Below are positions 1 to 8,654 of a stretch of 64,000 bases of DNA, in pieces. The stretch is from the NCBI RefSeq assembly GCF_025291715.1, contig NZ_JAMBIZ010000003.1, forward strand, positions 124,001 through 188,000, given 5' to 3'. The position numbers and the translations under genes were made by a program. Within the stretch, counting starts at the first letter, position 1, and each line of letters opens with the position of its first letter. Source of the stretch: Metasolibacillus sp. (lineage in GTDB: Bacteria > Bacillota > Bacilli > Bacillales_A > Planococcaceae). The notes under the pieces were generated by a model. That model was not told where the DNA came from and did not search any database. It saw only the letters and a program-made list of their open reading frames with translations.

Positions 1-68
1 TTGAAACAGAGGCAGAGTGGGCGATGGTTGAAAAAGTGCTTGCTTCATTAGCTGAGGTTGCAGAATAA
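1..68 (+). CDS. C-terminal end of a DUF1292 family protein (partial)
   Basis: The window opens inside a reading frame (codons in phase with base 3) that ends at TAA 66-68. The last 21 residues are acidic and helical, with a TEAEWAMVEKVL stretch that resembles the end of DUF1292 proteins such as B. subtilis YrzB. In Bacillus that gene sits directly before mltG, as here. The family is of unknown function. Only the tail is visible, so the call leans on synteny as much as on sequence. Confidence 0.6.
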   Translation, partial: ETEAEWAMVEKVLASLAEVAE

Positions 69-90
69 AGATTATTTTACACATTATACA

Positions 91-128
91 AACGCTACTC
101 GGTACTTTTGCTGAGTAGCGTTTTCCTT
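91..128 (+). terminator. Rho-independent terminator after the DUF1292 gene
   Basis: A perfect 10-bp stem (91-100 with 113-122) closes a 12-base loop and runs into a T-rich tract. It separates the upstream gene from mltG. Confidence 0.85.
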
Positions 129-229
129 TTTCATTTGTCACTCCATGCATTATCTTGTATGATATGAAAGAGAAATAATAGGCTTTTCTATCGGGACTGC
201 CTGTTAATGTGGAGTAAGGGGGCTACCTC

Positions 230-1348
230 GTGGAAAACGAATCAAAAAAGCAACAAATGTTTGATAACATGAAACGTAAGAAAAAAGAAGTGAAAATTGT
301 GCGCCGTATTGTCAGTGTCATTGTGCTGATTGCACTCATTGTTATAGGAATAGGCGGTTACTCTGGTTATAAATATGTAAGCTCTGCACTTAAGCCAGTA
401 GATCCAAATGCAACGGATGAAATTGCGATTGAGGTGCCAATGGGCTCTGGTGTCACATTAATTTCAAAAATTTTAGAGAAAAATGGCGTCGTGAAAAATG
501 CGCAAATTTTTAAATACTATGCGAAATTTAAAAATGAATCGCAATTCCAAGCTGGGAATTACAAGCTAACGAAGGCGATGACGCTAGATGAAATTATTGA
601 AAGCTTAAAAACAGGAAAAGTGTACCGTGAGCCTGTTTTCACAATGACGGTGCCAGAGGGCTTAACATTAGAGCAAATCGCAGCAATTATAGAAAAAAAT
701 ACGAATTTTACAGCACAGCAATTTATGGATAAAGTAACCGATGCTACATATATTGAAGGCTTAATGGGGCAGTATCCGAATTTATTAACAGAAGAAATCT
801 ATAATGAAAACATTCGCTATGCATTAGAAGGCTATTTATATCCTGCAACATATCCATTTTATGAGGAGAATCCGTCATTAACAGCTATTATTGAAACAAT
901 GTTAAGTGCAACGAACGATATCGTAACAGAGTATCGCTCCATAATAGATGAAAAGGAAATGACAGCACATGAGCTGCTGACATTTGCTTCATTGCTTGAG
1001 GAAGAGGCAACGGCACAAACAGACCGTGAAACGATTGCGAGCGTATTTTACAATCGTTTATCGATTGATATGCCATTGCAAACAGACCCAACTGTGCTGT
1101 ATTCACTTGGCTCACATAAAGATCGCGTATTATATGAGGATTTAGAAGTGGACAACCCATACAATACGTATAAAAATACAGGACTGCCACCAGGTCCGAT
1201 TGCTGGGGCAGGAAAAGTATCAATTGAAGCCGCATTAAATCCTTCACAAACGGATTATTTATATTTCTTAGCAGATAAAGAGGGTACAAACCACTTTGCG
1301 AAAACGTATGATGAGCATTTAGCGAATATCGAACAATATTTACGCTAA
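230..1348 (+). CDS. mltG: MltG, endolytic murein transglycosylase
   Basis: This membrane-bound enzyme cuts nascent peptidoglycan strands and is thought to set glycan length during elongation. The 372-residue product has a basic cytosolic tail, one transmembrane segment at about residues 25-50, and an extracellular YceG/MltG domain. The segment FASLLEEEA near residue 260 matches the conserved region that carries the catalytic glutamate. GTG at 230 is preceded by a GGAGTAAGGGGG ribosome site, which supports it over later starts. The length fits the family, and the order DUF1292-mltG-trmR matches B. subtilis yrzB-yrrL-yrrM. Confidence 0.95.
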   Translation: MENESKKQQMFDNMKRKKKEVKIVRRIVSVIVLIALIVIGIGGYSGYKYVSSALKPVDPNATDEIAIEVPMGSGVTLISKILEKNGVVKNAQIFKYYAKFKNESQFQAGNYKLTKAMTLDEIIESLKTGKVYREPVFTMTVPEGLTLEQIAAIIEKNTNFTAQQFMDKVTDATYIEGLMGQYPNLLTEEIYNENIRYALEGYLYPATYPFYEENPSLTAIIETMLSATNDIVTEYRSIIDEKEMTAHELLTFASLLEEEATAQTDRETIASVFYNRLSIDMPLQTDPTVLYSLGSHKDRVLYEDLEVDNPYNTYKNTGLPPGPIAGAGKVSIEAALNPSQTDYLYFLADKEGTNHFAKTYDEHLANIEQYLR

Positions 1349-1418
1349 AAACATTATTCGCATTTTGTCGAAATTCGTGCTATTATAGATGGTGGTTTTT
1401 AAAGCAAATATAAAATAT

Positions 1419-1466
1419 AGGGCTGTCCAGAAAAATAGGCTAAGCCTACATTTCTAGACAGTCCTC
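1419..1466 (+). terminator. Terminator hairpin after mltG
   Basis: GGGCTGTCCAGAAA pairs with TTTCTAGACAGTCC through a 14-bp stem with two G-U pairs, and there is a second small stem in the loop. It belongs to a family of GGCTGTCTGGAA-type hairpins that recurs in this window after yqeM and after the pentapeptide-repeat gene. It argues against a trmR start inside the hairpin. Confidence 0.65.
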
Positions 1467-1537
1467 CTTACATGATAGGCGACAAGCGTAAACATCATCG
1501 TTTCGCTTTTTCTTTTTGTAAAAAGGAGTTTTACACA

Positions 1538-2170
1538 ATGGAATTATCAGATACGTATATCGCATCCTTTATTCAGCCTCGCAATGCGTTGCTACAGGAG
1601 ATGGAGAGGTTTGCACAGGAACATCACGTACCAATTATGCAGTTAGTTGGTATTGATGCATTGAATCAATTGTTACGCATTCAAAATCCAGCGAAAATTT
1701 TAGAGATTGGCACGGCGATAGGTTATTCAGCGATGCGCATGGCGATGGCTTTACCGAACTGTGAAATTGTCACGATCGAGCGCGATGCTGAACGTGTACT
1801 ACATGCGCGCAAATTTATTGAACGTTCGGAAGTGGCGGACCGCATTCAAGTTATTGAAGGCGATGCGTTAGAAGTTGACGTTGCGTCTTTGCCATCAACA
1901 ATTGATGCTGTCTTTATTGATGCGGCAAAAGGGCAATATCAAAAGTTTTTTGAAAAATATTCACCACTTGTACCATCAGGTGGTGTGTTGTACATTGACA
2001 ATATGTATATGCACGGCTTGTCCGACCTAGAGATGAAGGAAGTACCTAGAAGAAAGCGGACGATGATTCGCAATTTACACACATTTACGAATTGGATACT
2101 ACAGCACCCAGATTATACGAGTGCGTTTTTCCCAATTGGTGATGGTTTATTAATTTGCTTAAAGAGGTGA
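1538..2170 (+). CDS. trmR: TrmR, tRNA 5-hydroxyuridine methyltransferase
   Basis: A class I SAM-dependent O-methyltransferase of 210 residues, homologous to B. subtilis TrmR (YrrM), which converts 5-hydroxyuridine-34 of tRNA to 5-methoxyuridine. The SAM-binding loop ILEIGTAIGYSA and the acidic DAVFIDAAKGQY segment are typical of the O-methyltransferase 3 family. ATG 1538 is chosen because AAGGAG lies nine bases upstream; a longer frame from 1472 would start within the terminator. trhP1 and trhP2, which make the hydroxyuridine substrate, follow directly, so the three genes form one pathway unit. Confidence 0.9.
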   Translation: MELSDTYIASFIQPRNALLQEMERFAQEHHVPIMQLVGIDALNQLLRIQNPAKILEIGTAIGYSAMRMAMALPNCEIVTIERDAERVLHARKFIERSEVADRIQVIEGDALEVDVASLPSTIDAVFIDAAKGQYQKFFEKYSPLVPSGGVLYIDNMYMHGLSDLEMKEVPRRKRTMIRNLHTFTNWILQHPDYTSAFFPIGDGLLICLKR

Positions 2171-2175
2171 GAAAG

Positions 2176-3108
2176 GTGAAGAAACCTGAGTTATTAGTAA
2201 CGCCCCAATCTACCAAGCATGTCAAAGCATTAATCGAAGCAGGCGCAGATGCTTTTGTTATTGGGGAGCAACAATTTGGCTTGCGCCTAGCTGGTGAATT
2301 TACAGTAGCGCAAGTAGAGGAAGCGACAAATTTAATTCATGCAGCGGGTAAAAAGGGCTATGTGGCAGTGAATGCACTTTTCCATAATGACCGTATTGAA
2401 GCATTAGAGACTTACGTGCAAGAAATGCAGCGTATCGGTGTTGATGCTTTATTATTTGGTGACCCAGCAGTCGTTATGGCAGTAAGAGAGTTTGGTATTA
2501 CGATTCCATTACATTGGAGTGCAGAAACAATCGCAACAAACTGGTTCCAAGTAAATTATTGGGGCGAGCGCGGTGCGAAACGTGCGGTGTTAGCGCGTGA
2601 GCTTTCTCTTGATGAAGTGATTGAAATCAAGGAAAATACAGAGCATGAAATCGAAGTGCAAGTGCACGGTATGACATGTATGTTCCAATCGAAGCGCAAG
2701 CTGTTAGGCAACTATTTCTTATATCGCGATGAAGTGATGGAGATTGAGCAGCGCAAAGACTCGAAAAATATGTTTTTACATGATAAAGAGCGTAAAAATA
2801 AATATCCAATTTATGAAGATATTAACGGCACGCATATTTTCTCGCCAAACGATATGTGCATCATTGATGAGTTAACAGAGCTTTTTGAAGCAGGTATTGA
2901 TTCACTTAAATTTGATGGCGTATTACAAAGCTTTGACTATGTTGTGACAGTGACGAAGTTATACCGCCAAGCAATCGATACATATTTCGAGCAAGGTGAG
3001 GATGCGTATGAAAGTTTGAAGGACGAGCTATTAGCAAAAATTGAAGAAATTCAACCAGAGCTACGCCCACTAGATACAGGCTTTATTTATAAGGAAACAG
3101 TTTACTAA
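2176..3108 (+). CDS. trhP1: TrhP1, U32-family tRNA hydroxylation protein
   Basis: A 310-residue peptidase U32 family protein, homologous to B. subtilis YrrN/TrhP1. With TrhP2 it is needed for prephenate-dependent 5-hydroxylation of tRNA uridine-34. The family fold is visible from PELLVTPQSTKHVKALIEAGADAF-type sequence at the N terminus. The cysteine cluster of the longer partner is absent here; only one Cys occurs around VHGMTCMFQ. The start GTG 2176 follows AGAGGTGAG, which overlaps the trmR stop. Despite the family name there is no reason to call it a protease. Confidence 0.88.
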   Translation: MKKPELLVTPQSTKHVKALIEAGADAFVIGEQQFGLRLAGEFTVAQVEEATNLIHAAGKKGYVAVNALFHNDRIEALETYVQEMQRIGVDALLFGDPAVVMAVREFGITIPLHWSAETIATNWFQVNYWGERGAKRAVLARELSLDEVIEIKENTEHEIEVQVHGMTCMFQSKRKLLGNYFLYRDEVMEIEQRKDSKNMFLHDKERKNKYPIYEDINGTHIFSPNDMCIIDELTELFEAGIDSLKFDGVLQSFDYVVTVTKLYRQAIDTYFEQGEDAYESLKDELLAKIEEIQPELRPLDTGFIYKETVY

Positions 3109-3124
3109 GAAAGGAGTGCGGACT

Positions 3125-4402
3125 ATGCTTGAATTAATTCAAAATGATAAAATAAGCGAAGTGGTAAATGGCAAACGGGTTATTACAAAAAAGCCAGAAC
3201 TATTAGCACCAGCAGGAAGCTTAGAAAAATTAAAAGTAGCTGTTCATTACGGGGCAGATGCTGTTTTTATCGGTGGTCAGGAATTTGGCTTACGTTCAAA
3301 TGCGGGGAATTTCTCGATTGAGGAAATGGCAGAAGGCGTTGAATTTGCGAATAAATATGGCGCTGTCATTTATGTTACAACAAATATTTTTGCCCATAAC
3401 GAAAATATGGTAGGGCTTGAAGATTATTTGCGTGACATTGAGCGTGTTGGCGTGCGTGGTATTATCGTAGCGGACCCACTGATTATTGAAACGTGCCGCC
3501 GCGTTGCACCAAAGCTAGAAATCCATCTTTCAACACAGCAATCTTTATCGAACTGGAAGGCTGTGCAGTATTGGAAGGATGAAGGTTTACATCGTGTTGT
3601 ATTAGCACGCGAGGTTGGCGCAGTGGAAATGCAAAAAATGAAGGACGAAGTCGATATTGAAATTGAAGCCTTCGTGCATGGTGCAATGTGTATTGCCTAT
3701 TCAGGACGCTGTACGCTGTCGAACCATATGACGGCACGCGACTCCAATCGGGGTGGTTGCTGTCAATCTTGCCGTTGGGATTATGATTTATACGAGCAGG
3801 TCGATGGAGAGGAAAAGGCGTTAACGCAAGAAGGCGAAGCACCGTTTGCGATGAGTCCAAAAGATTTAAAATTGATTGAATCGATTCCACATATGATTGA
3901 GCTAGGTATCGATTCATTAAAAATTGAAGGGCGTATGAAATCCATTCACTATGTAGCAACAGTTGTATCTGTTTATCGTAAAGTGATTGATGCTTATTGT
4001 GCAGACCCAGAAAACTTTGTGATTAAAAAAGAATGGCTAGAGGAATTATCACGCTGTGCAAACCGTGCAACAGCTTCCTCTTTCTTTGAAGGCGAGCCGA
4101 GCTACAAGCAGCAAATGTTTGGCTTCCATGCAGGCAAAGTGAAATGGGATTTTGCTGGACTTGTGTTGGATTATGATGCAGAAACACAAATGGTCACAAT
4201 GGAGCAACGCAATTATTTCAAACCTGGCGATACAGTGGAATTTTTCGGTCCAGATATCGAGACGTTCCAAATGACAGTAGGCCAGCTTTGGGATGAGGAA
4301 GGCAATGAGCTAGACGTTGCGCGTCATCCATTACAAATTCTAAAGTTTAAAGTAGATCGTCCATTATCAAAATTAAATATGATGCGTAAGGAGAATGACT
4401 AA
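3125..4402 (+). CDS. trhP2: TrhP2, U32-family tRNA hydroxylation protein
   Basis: A 425-residue U32 family protein, homologous to B. subtilis YrrO/TrhP2 and partner of TrhP1 in making 5-hydroxyuridine at tRNA position 34. The conserved cysteine group shows as MCIAYSGRC followed by GGCCQSC, which in this family is associated with an iron-sulfur cluster. A C-terminal beta-barrel-like region begins near residue 330. ATG 3125 has AAGGAG eight bases upstream. The stop TAA abuts the udk start with no gap, so translation is probably coupled. Confidence 0.9.
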   Translation: MLELIQNDKISEVVNGKRVITKKPELLAPAGSLEKLKVAVHYGADAVFIGGQEFGLRSNAGNFSIEEMAEGVEFANKYGAVIYVTTNIFAHNENMVGLEDYLRDIERVGVRGIIVADPLIIETCRRVAPKLEIHLSTQQSLSNWKAVQYWKDEGLHRVVLAREVGAVEMQKMKDEVDIEIEAFVHGAMCIAYSGRCTLSNHMTARDSNRGGCCQSCRWDYDLYEQVDGEEKALTQEGEAPFAMSPKDLKLIESIPHMIELGIDSLKIEGRMKSIHYVATVVSVYRKVIDAYCADPENFVIKKEWLEELSRCANRATASSFFEGEPSYKQQMFGFHAGKVKWDFAGLVLDYDAETQMVTMEQRNYFKPGDTVEFFGPDIETFQMTVGQLWDEEGNELDVARHPLQILKFKVDRPLSKLNMMRKEND

Positions 4403-5038
4403 ATGGCAAAGCGTCCTGTAGTTATTGGTATCGCTGGTGGCTCTTGTTCAGGTAAAACAAGTGTGACACGTGCCATTTATGAGGTATTTAAAGATCATTC
4501 TGTTGTGGTGATTGAGCAAGACTATTATTATAAAGATCAAAGTCATATGACGTTTGAGGAGCGTTTACAAACGAATTATGATCATCCTTTAGCATTTGAT
4601 ACAGAGCTTTTAATTGAACATATTAACATGCTACTTGAGCGTCAATCAATTGATAAACCAGTGTATGACTATGTACAGCATACGCGTGCAAGTGATGTCA
4701 TTCACGTTGAACCGAAGGATGTCATTATTCTAGAAGGTATTTTAGTACTGGAGGATGAGCGACTACGTGATTTAATGGATATTAAATTATTTGTCGATAC
4801 AGATGCGGACTTGCGTATTATTCGCCGTATGCAGCGCGATATTAAAGAACGTGGTCGTACAGCAGATTCTGTTATTGAACAATATTTAACAGCAGTACGT
4901 CCGATGCACAATATGTTTATTGAGCCAACAAAGCGTTATGCAGATGTCATCGTACCAGAAGGTGGCGATAACGGTGTGGCAATCGATTTGATGGTCACAA
5001 AAATTAAAACAATTCTTGAAACTGAATCAAATGTATAA
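4403..5038 (+). CDS. udk: Uridine kinase
   Basis: Phosphorylates uridine and cytidine to UMP and CMP in pyrimidine salvage. The 211-residue protein begins with the Walker A loop [12 protein letters not shown] and carries the family segments [12 protein letters not shown] and [11 protein letters not shown]. The length is normal. The gene is fused head to tail to trhP2 (TAA then ATG). The first hairpin after it is at 5147-5179. Confidence 0.96.
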   Translation: MAKRPVVIGIAGGSCSGKTSVTRAIYEVFKDHSVVVIEQDYYYKDQSHMTFEERLQTNYDHPLAFDTELLIEHINMLLERQSIDKPVYDYVQHTRASDVIHVEPKDVIILEGILVLEDERLRDLMDIKLFVDTDADLRIIRRMQRDIKERGRTADSVIEQYLTAVRPMHNMFIEPTKRYADVIVPEGGDNGVAIDLMVTKIKTILETESNV

Positions 5039-5146
5039 TATGATAGGGAAGTATTTACATTTAACATGCAGTTTTGCTGTGTTGGCATATAAAGAAAACA
5101 GTTTTTAGTGTAATTTCAGACCGATTAACTGAAGTATACAAATAGA

Positions 5147-5179
5147 ATGGGCGGGCGACTTCTACGGAAGCCCGCTCAT
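5147..5179 (+). terminator. Hairpin terminator after udk
   Basis: ATGGGCGGGC (5147-5156) pairs with GCCCGCTCAT (5170-5179), ten pairs with one G-U, around a 13-base loop. The following T content is modest (TCATACATTTA), so it may be a weak terminator. Confidence 0.55.
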
Positions 5180-5202
5180 TCATACATTTACTAGCAACAT
5201 AC

Positions 5203-5362
5203 TTTATCCCGTATCAACAGGCTGTAAGACCCCTACTTCAAAACAGCAGATAAAATCAAGGTGTTGAAGAGGGGGATCAAACAGCCTGTAAAAACCCGAT
5301 TGGTGAAACTACCAATCAGTGGGGGATGAGGAAAACCCCCACTGATTGAAGGTTCACTTTAT
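5203..5362. mobile_element. Structured 150-bp mobile-repeat-like element flanked by TTTAT
   Basis: This lies in the 428-base gap between udk and greA. The block 5208-5357 is bounded by direct copies of TTTAT (5203-5207 and 5358-5362). It contains three strong hairpins: ACAGGCTGT/ACAGCCTGT (5217-5225 with 5281-5289) enclosing a second arm pair (5228-5241 with 5264-5278); GATTGGT/ACCAATC (5298-5304 with 5311-5317); and a perfect 13-bp stem (5313-5325 with 5336-5348). The last two share CAATC, so they exclude each other. No coding frame is apparent. Size, folding and the TTTAT flanks recall the bcr1-type repeats of the B. cereus group, or a non-autonomous IS200/IS605-like element; that comparison is from memory. 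Confidence 0.6.
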
Positions 5363-5466
5363 AGGGCTTCGATAGATGGCTGAAGTATGATTTCTAAAAA
5401 GTAAACGATTGCATAAAATATGCAAATACAAACGTACAGTTTTACAACAATGGAGGAATGAGTATT

Positions 5467-5958
5467 ATGTCAAACGAAAAACAATATCCAATGACTTTAG
5501 CGGGAAAAGCGAAATTAGAGGAAGAATTAGAGCATTTAAAAACAGTAAAGCGTAAAGAAGTAGTAGAGCGCATTAAAATTGCTCGTAGCTTTGGTGATTT
5601 ATCAGAAAACTCAGAGTATGATTCAGCGAAGGAAGAGCAAGGCTTCGTGGAAGGTCGTATTTCAACAATCGAGTCAATGCTGCGCAATGCATTAATTATT
5701 ACTGAGGACGAGTCTGCTGCAACTGATACAGTGACTTTAGGAAAAACGGTTACTTTTGATGAATTAATTGATGGTAAACGTGCTGATTTTGAAGAGTCTT
5801 ACACAATCGTTGGTTCAGCAGAGGCAGATCCACTAGAGGGACTTATTTCAAATGACTCGCCAATCGCAAAAGCATTAATGGGACACAAAGTTGGCGATAA
5901 AGTAAAATTAACAACACCTGGCGGGGACATGGAAGTTGAGATTTTAAAAATTAGCTAA
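5467..5958 (+). CDS. greA: Transcription elongation factor GreA
   Basis: GreA rescues backtracked RNA polymerase by stimulating transcript cleavage. The 163-residue protein has the N-terminal coiled coil with the diagnostic [20 protein letters not shown] segment, whose acidic tip acts in the polymerase secondary channel, and a C-terminal FKBP-like domain. ATG 5467 is preferred over ATG 5458 because GGAGG at 5452-5456 would touch the earlier codon. A terminator follows at 5980. Confidence 0.96.
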   Translation: MSNEKQYPMTLAGKAKLEEELEHLKTVKRKEVVERIKIARSFGDLSENSEYDSAKEEQGFVEGRISTIESMLRNALIITEDESAATDTVTLGKTVTFDELIDGKRADFEESYTIVGSAEADPLEGLISNDSPIAKALMGHKVGDKVKLTTPGGDMEVEILKIS

Positions 5959-5979
5959 TCATGCTAGATTAGTGAAGAT

Positions 5980-6017
5980 AAAAGTCCGAAAAGTAATGTT
6001 ACTTTTTGGGCTTTTTC
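5980..6017 (+). terminator. Rho-independent terminator after greA
   Basis: AAAAGTCCGAAAAGTA pairs with TACTTTTTGGGCTTTT across a very short loop and ends in a T run. Confidence 0.85.
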
Positions 6018-6157
6018 GTACATTTCGTTATATAGTATATGTGTATTAATTCGGAACTTTGTTAATCGGTAGCTCGTCAATTGATTAAAGGGAATTCCAA
6101 ATCCCGAAATAATGACGCCAAAGTGTAATTGATATATGAAATAAAGGGGCGAAATGT

Positions 6158-6841
6158 ATGGCAGATTATGAACAAAATAAAAATTCGCGCTCGGAATATA
6201 GACAGCGCCAGCAAAAAACAAATCCAATGAATCGGTTATTAAATTATTTAATAGCGCTCGTTATCGTATTAATTGGCATTACGAGCTATATTATTTTCTT
6301 CACAGGTGATGATAAGGCAGTTGAAAAAGAGCCAGCTGAACAGCAAGCAGATCATGATGTAAATACAAACGATGTAGATGAACAAAATGATGGCACAAAC
6401 GAAGAGACTCAAAATGATACAAATGCAGTGGATGAGCCTGAATCTTCTGAAGATGCACAGCAAACAGAGAATGCTAATGAGGAAAATACTGCGACAGATG
6501 TTATCACACCATCTACAGACCCGCTCGTAGATGAAGTGGTTGTCAATCCAAATTGGCAGCCGACGAAAACTGCACAAACAGGTCCACATACATCTGTTTT
6601 TCAAGAGGGACATATTGATTATGAAGAAAAGCTAGCAACTATTTTTGCGATACTGCCGATAGAGCAGAGCAATAGCATTATTTGGCAGATTAAAAATAAT
6701 GGTGGTGCTGATACGGCGATTGCTGTTGTTTCTTCAAATGATAAAACAGAGAAATACCGTGTAAGTATAGAATGGGTTGCCAATGAAGGGTGGAAACCTG
6801 TAAAATTAGAAAAGCTTAACACAATTGAAGGGTCATGGTAA
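6158..6841 (+). CDS. yrrS: YrrS family membrane protein (DUF1510)
   Basis: A 227-residue single-pass protein of unknown function. A basic N terminus (residues 1-25) precedes one transmembrane helix at about residues 27-48. A long acidic, Asp/Asn/Glu/Thr-rich low-complexity stretch runs to about residue 125, and a C-terminal DUF1510 domain contains VVNPNWQPTKTAQTG. The predicted topology is a small extracytoplasmic domain held away from the membrane by the acidic linker. The position after greA matches B. subtilis yrrS. There it is followed by a penicillin-binding protein gene, which is missing here. Confidence 0.85.
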   Translation: MADYEQNKNSRSEYRQRQQKTNPMNRLLNYLIALVIVLIGITSYIIFFTGDDKAVEKEPAEQQADHDVNTNDVDEQNDGTNEETQNDTNAVDEPESSEDAQQTENANEENTATDVITPSTDPLVDEVVVNPNWQPTKTAQTGPHTSVFQEGHIDYEEKLATIFAILPIEQSNSIIWQIKNNGGADTAIAVVSSNDKTEKYRVSIEWVANEGWKPVKLEKLNTIEGSW

Positions 6842-6866
6842 GTGACGATTTTAGGAGGAACATTTA

Positions 6867-7559
6867 ATGAAAATTGCCGTAATCGGTGCAATGGAGCAGG
6901 AAGTAGAATTACTGCGTGCCGCACTAACGAATACAGCTGTCACAACAATTGCAGGTAGCGAGTATACAGCCGGTACATATGAAGGAAAAGATGTCGTACT
7001 ATTAAAAAGCGGTATTGGTAAAGTGAATGCTGCCATGTCTACTACATTATTATTGCAACAATTTAAACCAGATGTCGTGATTAATACAGGCTCAGCTGGT
7101 GGCTTTGATACAGCGCTTGAAGTAGGAGCTGTCGTTATTTCTGATGAAGTACGCCATCATGATGTGGATGTTACAGCATTTGGCTATGAAATTGGTCAAA
7201 TGGCTGGTATGCCTGCTGCCTATCAAGCAGATGCACGTTTAATTGAAATTGCGCAAGAAGCAGTTGCAGAAGTAGGGGAGCATCAATATGGTGTTGGACT
7301 TATTTGCTCTGGTGATGTATTTATGGCAGATCCAACTCGTACTGAGGCAGTTCGCGCAAACTTCCCTCAAATGAAAGCAGTTGAAATGGAAGCGGCAGCA
7401 GTGGCTCAAGTATGCTATCAATTTGGCACACCATTTGTTGTCATCCGTGCATTATCGGATATTGCAGGAAAAGAATCAAATATTAGCTTTGATGAATTTT
7501 TACCGACTGCGGCAAAGCATTCAACAGAAATTGTCTTGAAGGCAATTACGAAGCTGTGA
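6867..7559 (+). CDS. mtnN: 5'-methylthioadenosine/S-adenosylhomocysteine nucleosidase
   Basis: Cleaves adenine from methylthioadenosine and S-adenosylhomocysteine in methyl-cycle recycling. The 230-residue protein starts MKIAVIGAMEQE, placing the conserved Glu at residue 12. It shows NTGSAGGF, the substrate-binding VEMEAAAVAQV segment and the catalytic Asp in RALSDIAGK. AGGAGG precedes ATG 6867. It follows yrrS by 25 bases and may be cotranscribed; in B. subtilis the gene lies in a yrrT-cysteine cluster that is not present here. Confidence 0.95.
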   Translation: MKIAVIGAMEQEVELLRAALTNTAVTTIAGSEYTAGTYEGKDVVLLKSGIGKVNAAMSTTLLLQQFKPDVVINTGSAGGFDTALEVGAVVISDEVRHHDVDVTAFGYEIGQMAGMPAAYQADARLIEIAQEAVAEVGEHQYGVGLICSGDVFMADPTRTEAVRANFPQMKAVEMEAAAVAQVCYQFGTPFVVIRALSDIAGKESNISFDEFLPTAAKHSTEIVLKAITKL

Positions 7560-7644
7560 AGTGTTAAAAAAATCACAGTCGATGTGAGCTAAACATGATA
7601 CGATATAGCTATCATATACGATTTATCGTGAGAGGAGCATATTT

Positions 7645-7734
7645 ATGATATTTATTGCGACGGCAGCGATTATGGCAACAGTAGTATTCATGCTAGTGAT
7701 TTCGGCGGATGTACATGATAGTACAATTGAATAA
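7645..7734 (+). CDS. 29-residue hydrophobic small membrane protein
   Basis: A short frame from ATG 7645 to TAA 7732-7734, with an AGAGGAG ribosome site eight bases upstream and a strong terminator right after. The product is one predicted transmembrane helix (residues 2-20) followed by a short acidic tail, SADVHDSTIE. The family is not recognised. The ribosome site, helix and dedicated terminator together suggest it is translated. It could be a regulatory micropeptide, but no function can be read from the sequence. Confidence 0.55.
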   Translation: MIFIATAAIMATVVFMLVISADVHDSTIE

Positions 7735-7740
7735 AGTAAA

Positions 7741-7785
7741 GCGCTTGAAAGCAAGGGGAAATCCTCGTTTTCAAGCGTTTTTATT
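7741..7785 (+). terminator. Rho-independent terminator after the 29-residue ORF
   Basis: CGCTTGAAAGCAAGG pairs with CCTCGTTTTCAAGCG (one bulge or mismatch), followed by TTTTTATTTT. Confidence 0.85.
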
Positions 7786-7893
7786 TTGATTCAGTGAGTG
7801 TACAAACATCCACTGAGCGACCAACAACGCCCCAGCACTTTCGCTCACGAGCTCAAAAAAAATCTGGATGAGCGTTAGCCAAGGCGTAATAGA

Positions 7894-8598
7894 TTACTCC
7901 TTTTGATTATGCTTGAATTGCTGATAAAGCTTAATTAACGCTCTTTTTTCAATGCGTGATACATAGCTTCTTGAGATATTGAGCTTTTTGGCAATTTCTT
8001 TTTGGGTCAATGGTTCTTGTTGCTGTAGCCCATAACGATACGTAATAATTTCTAGCTCTCGCTCATCCAGTGTATCTAAATAAGCATAGAGCTGCGCAAA
8101 GCGCTCCTGCTGCTCTAAAATATCGATTGTTGGCTGCTCATCTAATTGCAGCAAATCGCGAATTTGCAACGATTGCCCTTCATGGTCAACACCGATTGAC
8201 TCAAAAAGTGAAATATCCTTTTGTACCTTTTTTTGTGCACGTAAATGCATCAATATTTCATTTTCAATACATCTTGCGGCATATGTAGCAAGCCTTGTTT
8301 TTTTGTCGGGTGTATAGCTAGCTACCGCCTTCATTAAGCCGATTGTCCCGATGGAAATGTAATCATCGAGCTGTTCATGAGGAGGATGGAATTTTTTTAC
8401 GACGTGCGCTACGAGTCGCATATTGCGCTCAATTAAATCAAGGCGCGCTTGCTCATCCCCTGCTAAATACTTTTCTAATACTTCTGCCTCTTCTTCACGA
8501 GAAAATGGTTTAGAAAACGCCTGGCCCTTTAAATAACCGAGCAATGAAGGGAATTCTAACCATAGTTGAATGAGCGAAAAAAATATACCGCTCAACAT
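7894..8598 (-). CDS. sigK: RNA polymerase sigma-K precursor, uninterrupted
   Basis: Sigma-K is the late mother-cell sporulation factor for coat and cortex genes. The 234-residue protein has the hydrophobic pro-region (residues 1-21, ending LLGY), which corresponds to the segment removed by SpoIVFB in B. subtilis. Sigma region 2 shows LVAHVVKKF and YISIGTIGLMKAV, and region 4 shows ISRSYVSRIEKRAL. The gene is whole, unlike B. subtilis sigK, which is split by the skin element and joined by excision. GGAAGGATG precedes ATG 8598. A sigma-E-like promoter lies at 8623-8652. Confidence 0.95.
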   Translation of the reverse strand: MLSGIFFSLIQLWLEFPSLLGYLKGQAFSKPFSREEEAEVLEKYLAGDEQARLDLIERNMRLVAHVVKKFHPPHEQLDDYISIGTIGLMKAVASYTPDKKTRLATYAARCIENEILMHLRAQKKVQKDISLFESIGVDHEGQSLQIRDLLQLDEQPTIDILEQQERFAQLYAYLDTLDERELEIITYRYGLQQQEPLTQKEIAKKLNISRSYVSRIEKRALIKLYQQFKHNQKE

Positions 8599-8622
8599 GC
8601 TTCATCCTTCCGCCTTTTTAGC

Positions 8623-8652
8623 AGTATATGTCGATTTTTAGCACTTCATGAA
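8623..8652 (-). promoter_or_regulatory. Candidate sigma-E-type promoter of sigK
   Basis: On the minus strand a CATATACT -10 (8630-8623) differs by one base from the remembered mother-cell consensus CATACAMT. A TTCATGAA box about 14 bases upstream shares TCAT with the -35 consensus. sigK is transcribed by sigma-E RNA polymerase in Bacillus, which supports the reading. Confidence 0.5.
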
Positions 8653-8654
8653 AA

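Noticed and set aside
888-1289. 133-residue antisense frame within mltG
   Set aside because: It lies wholly opposite a well-conserved gene, has no ribosome site and resembles no family; the same applies to the many antisense frames over dnaK, prmA, mtaB and the eut genes.
1472-1537. Longer N terminus for TrmR
   Set aside because: The extension would start within the mltG terminator and bypass the clear AAGGAG site before ATG 1538.
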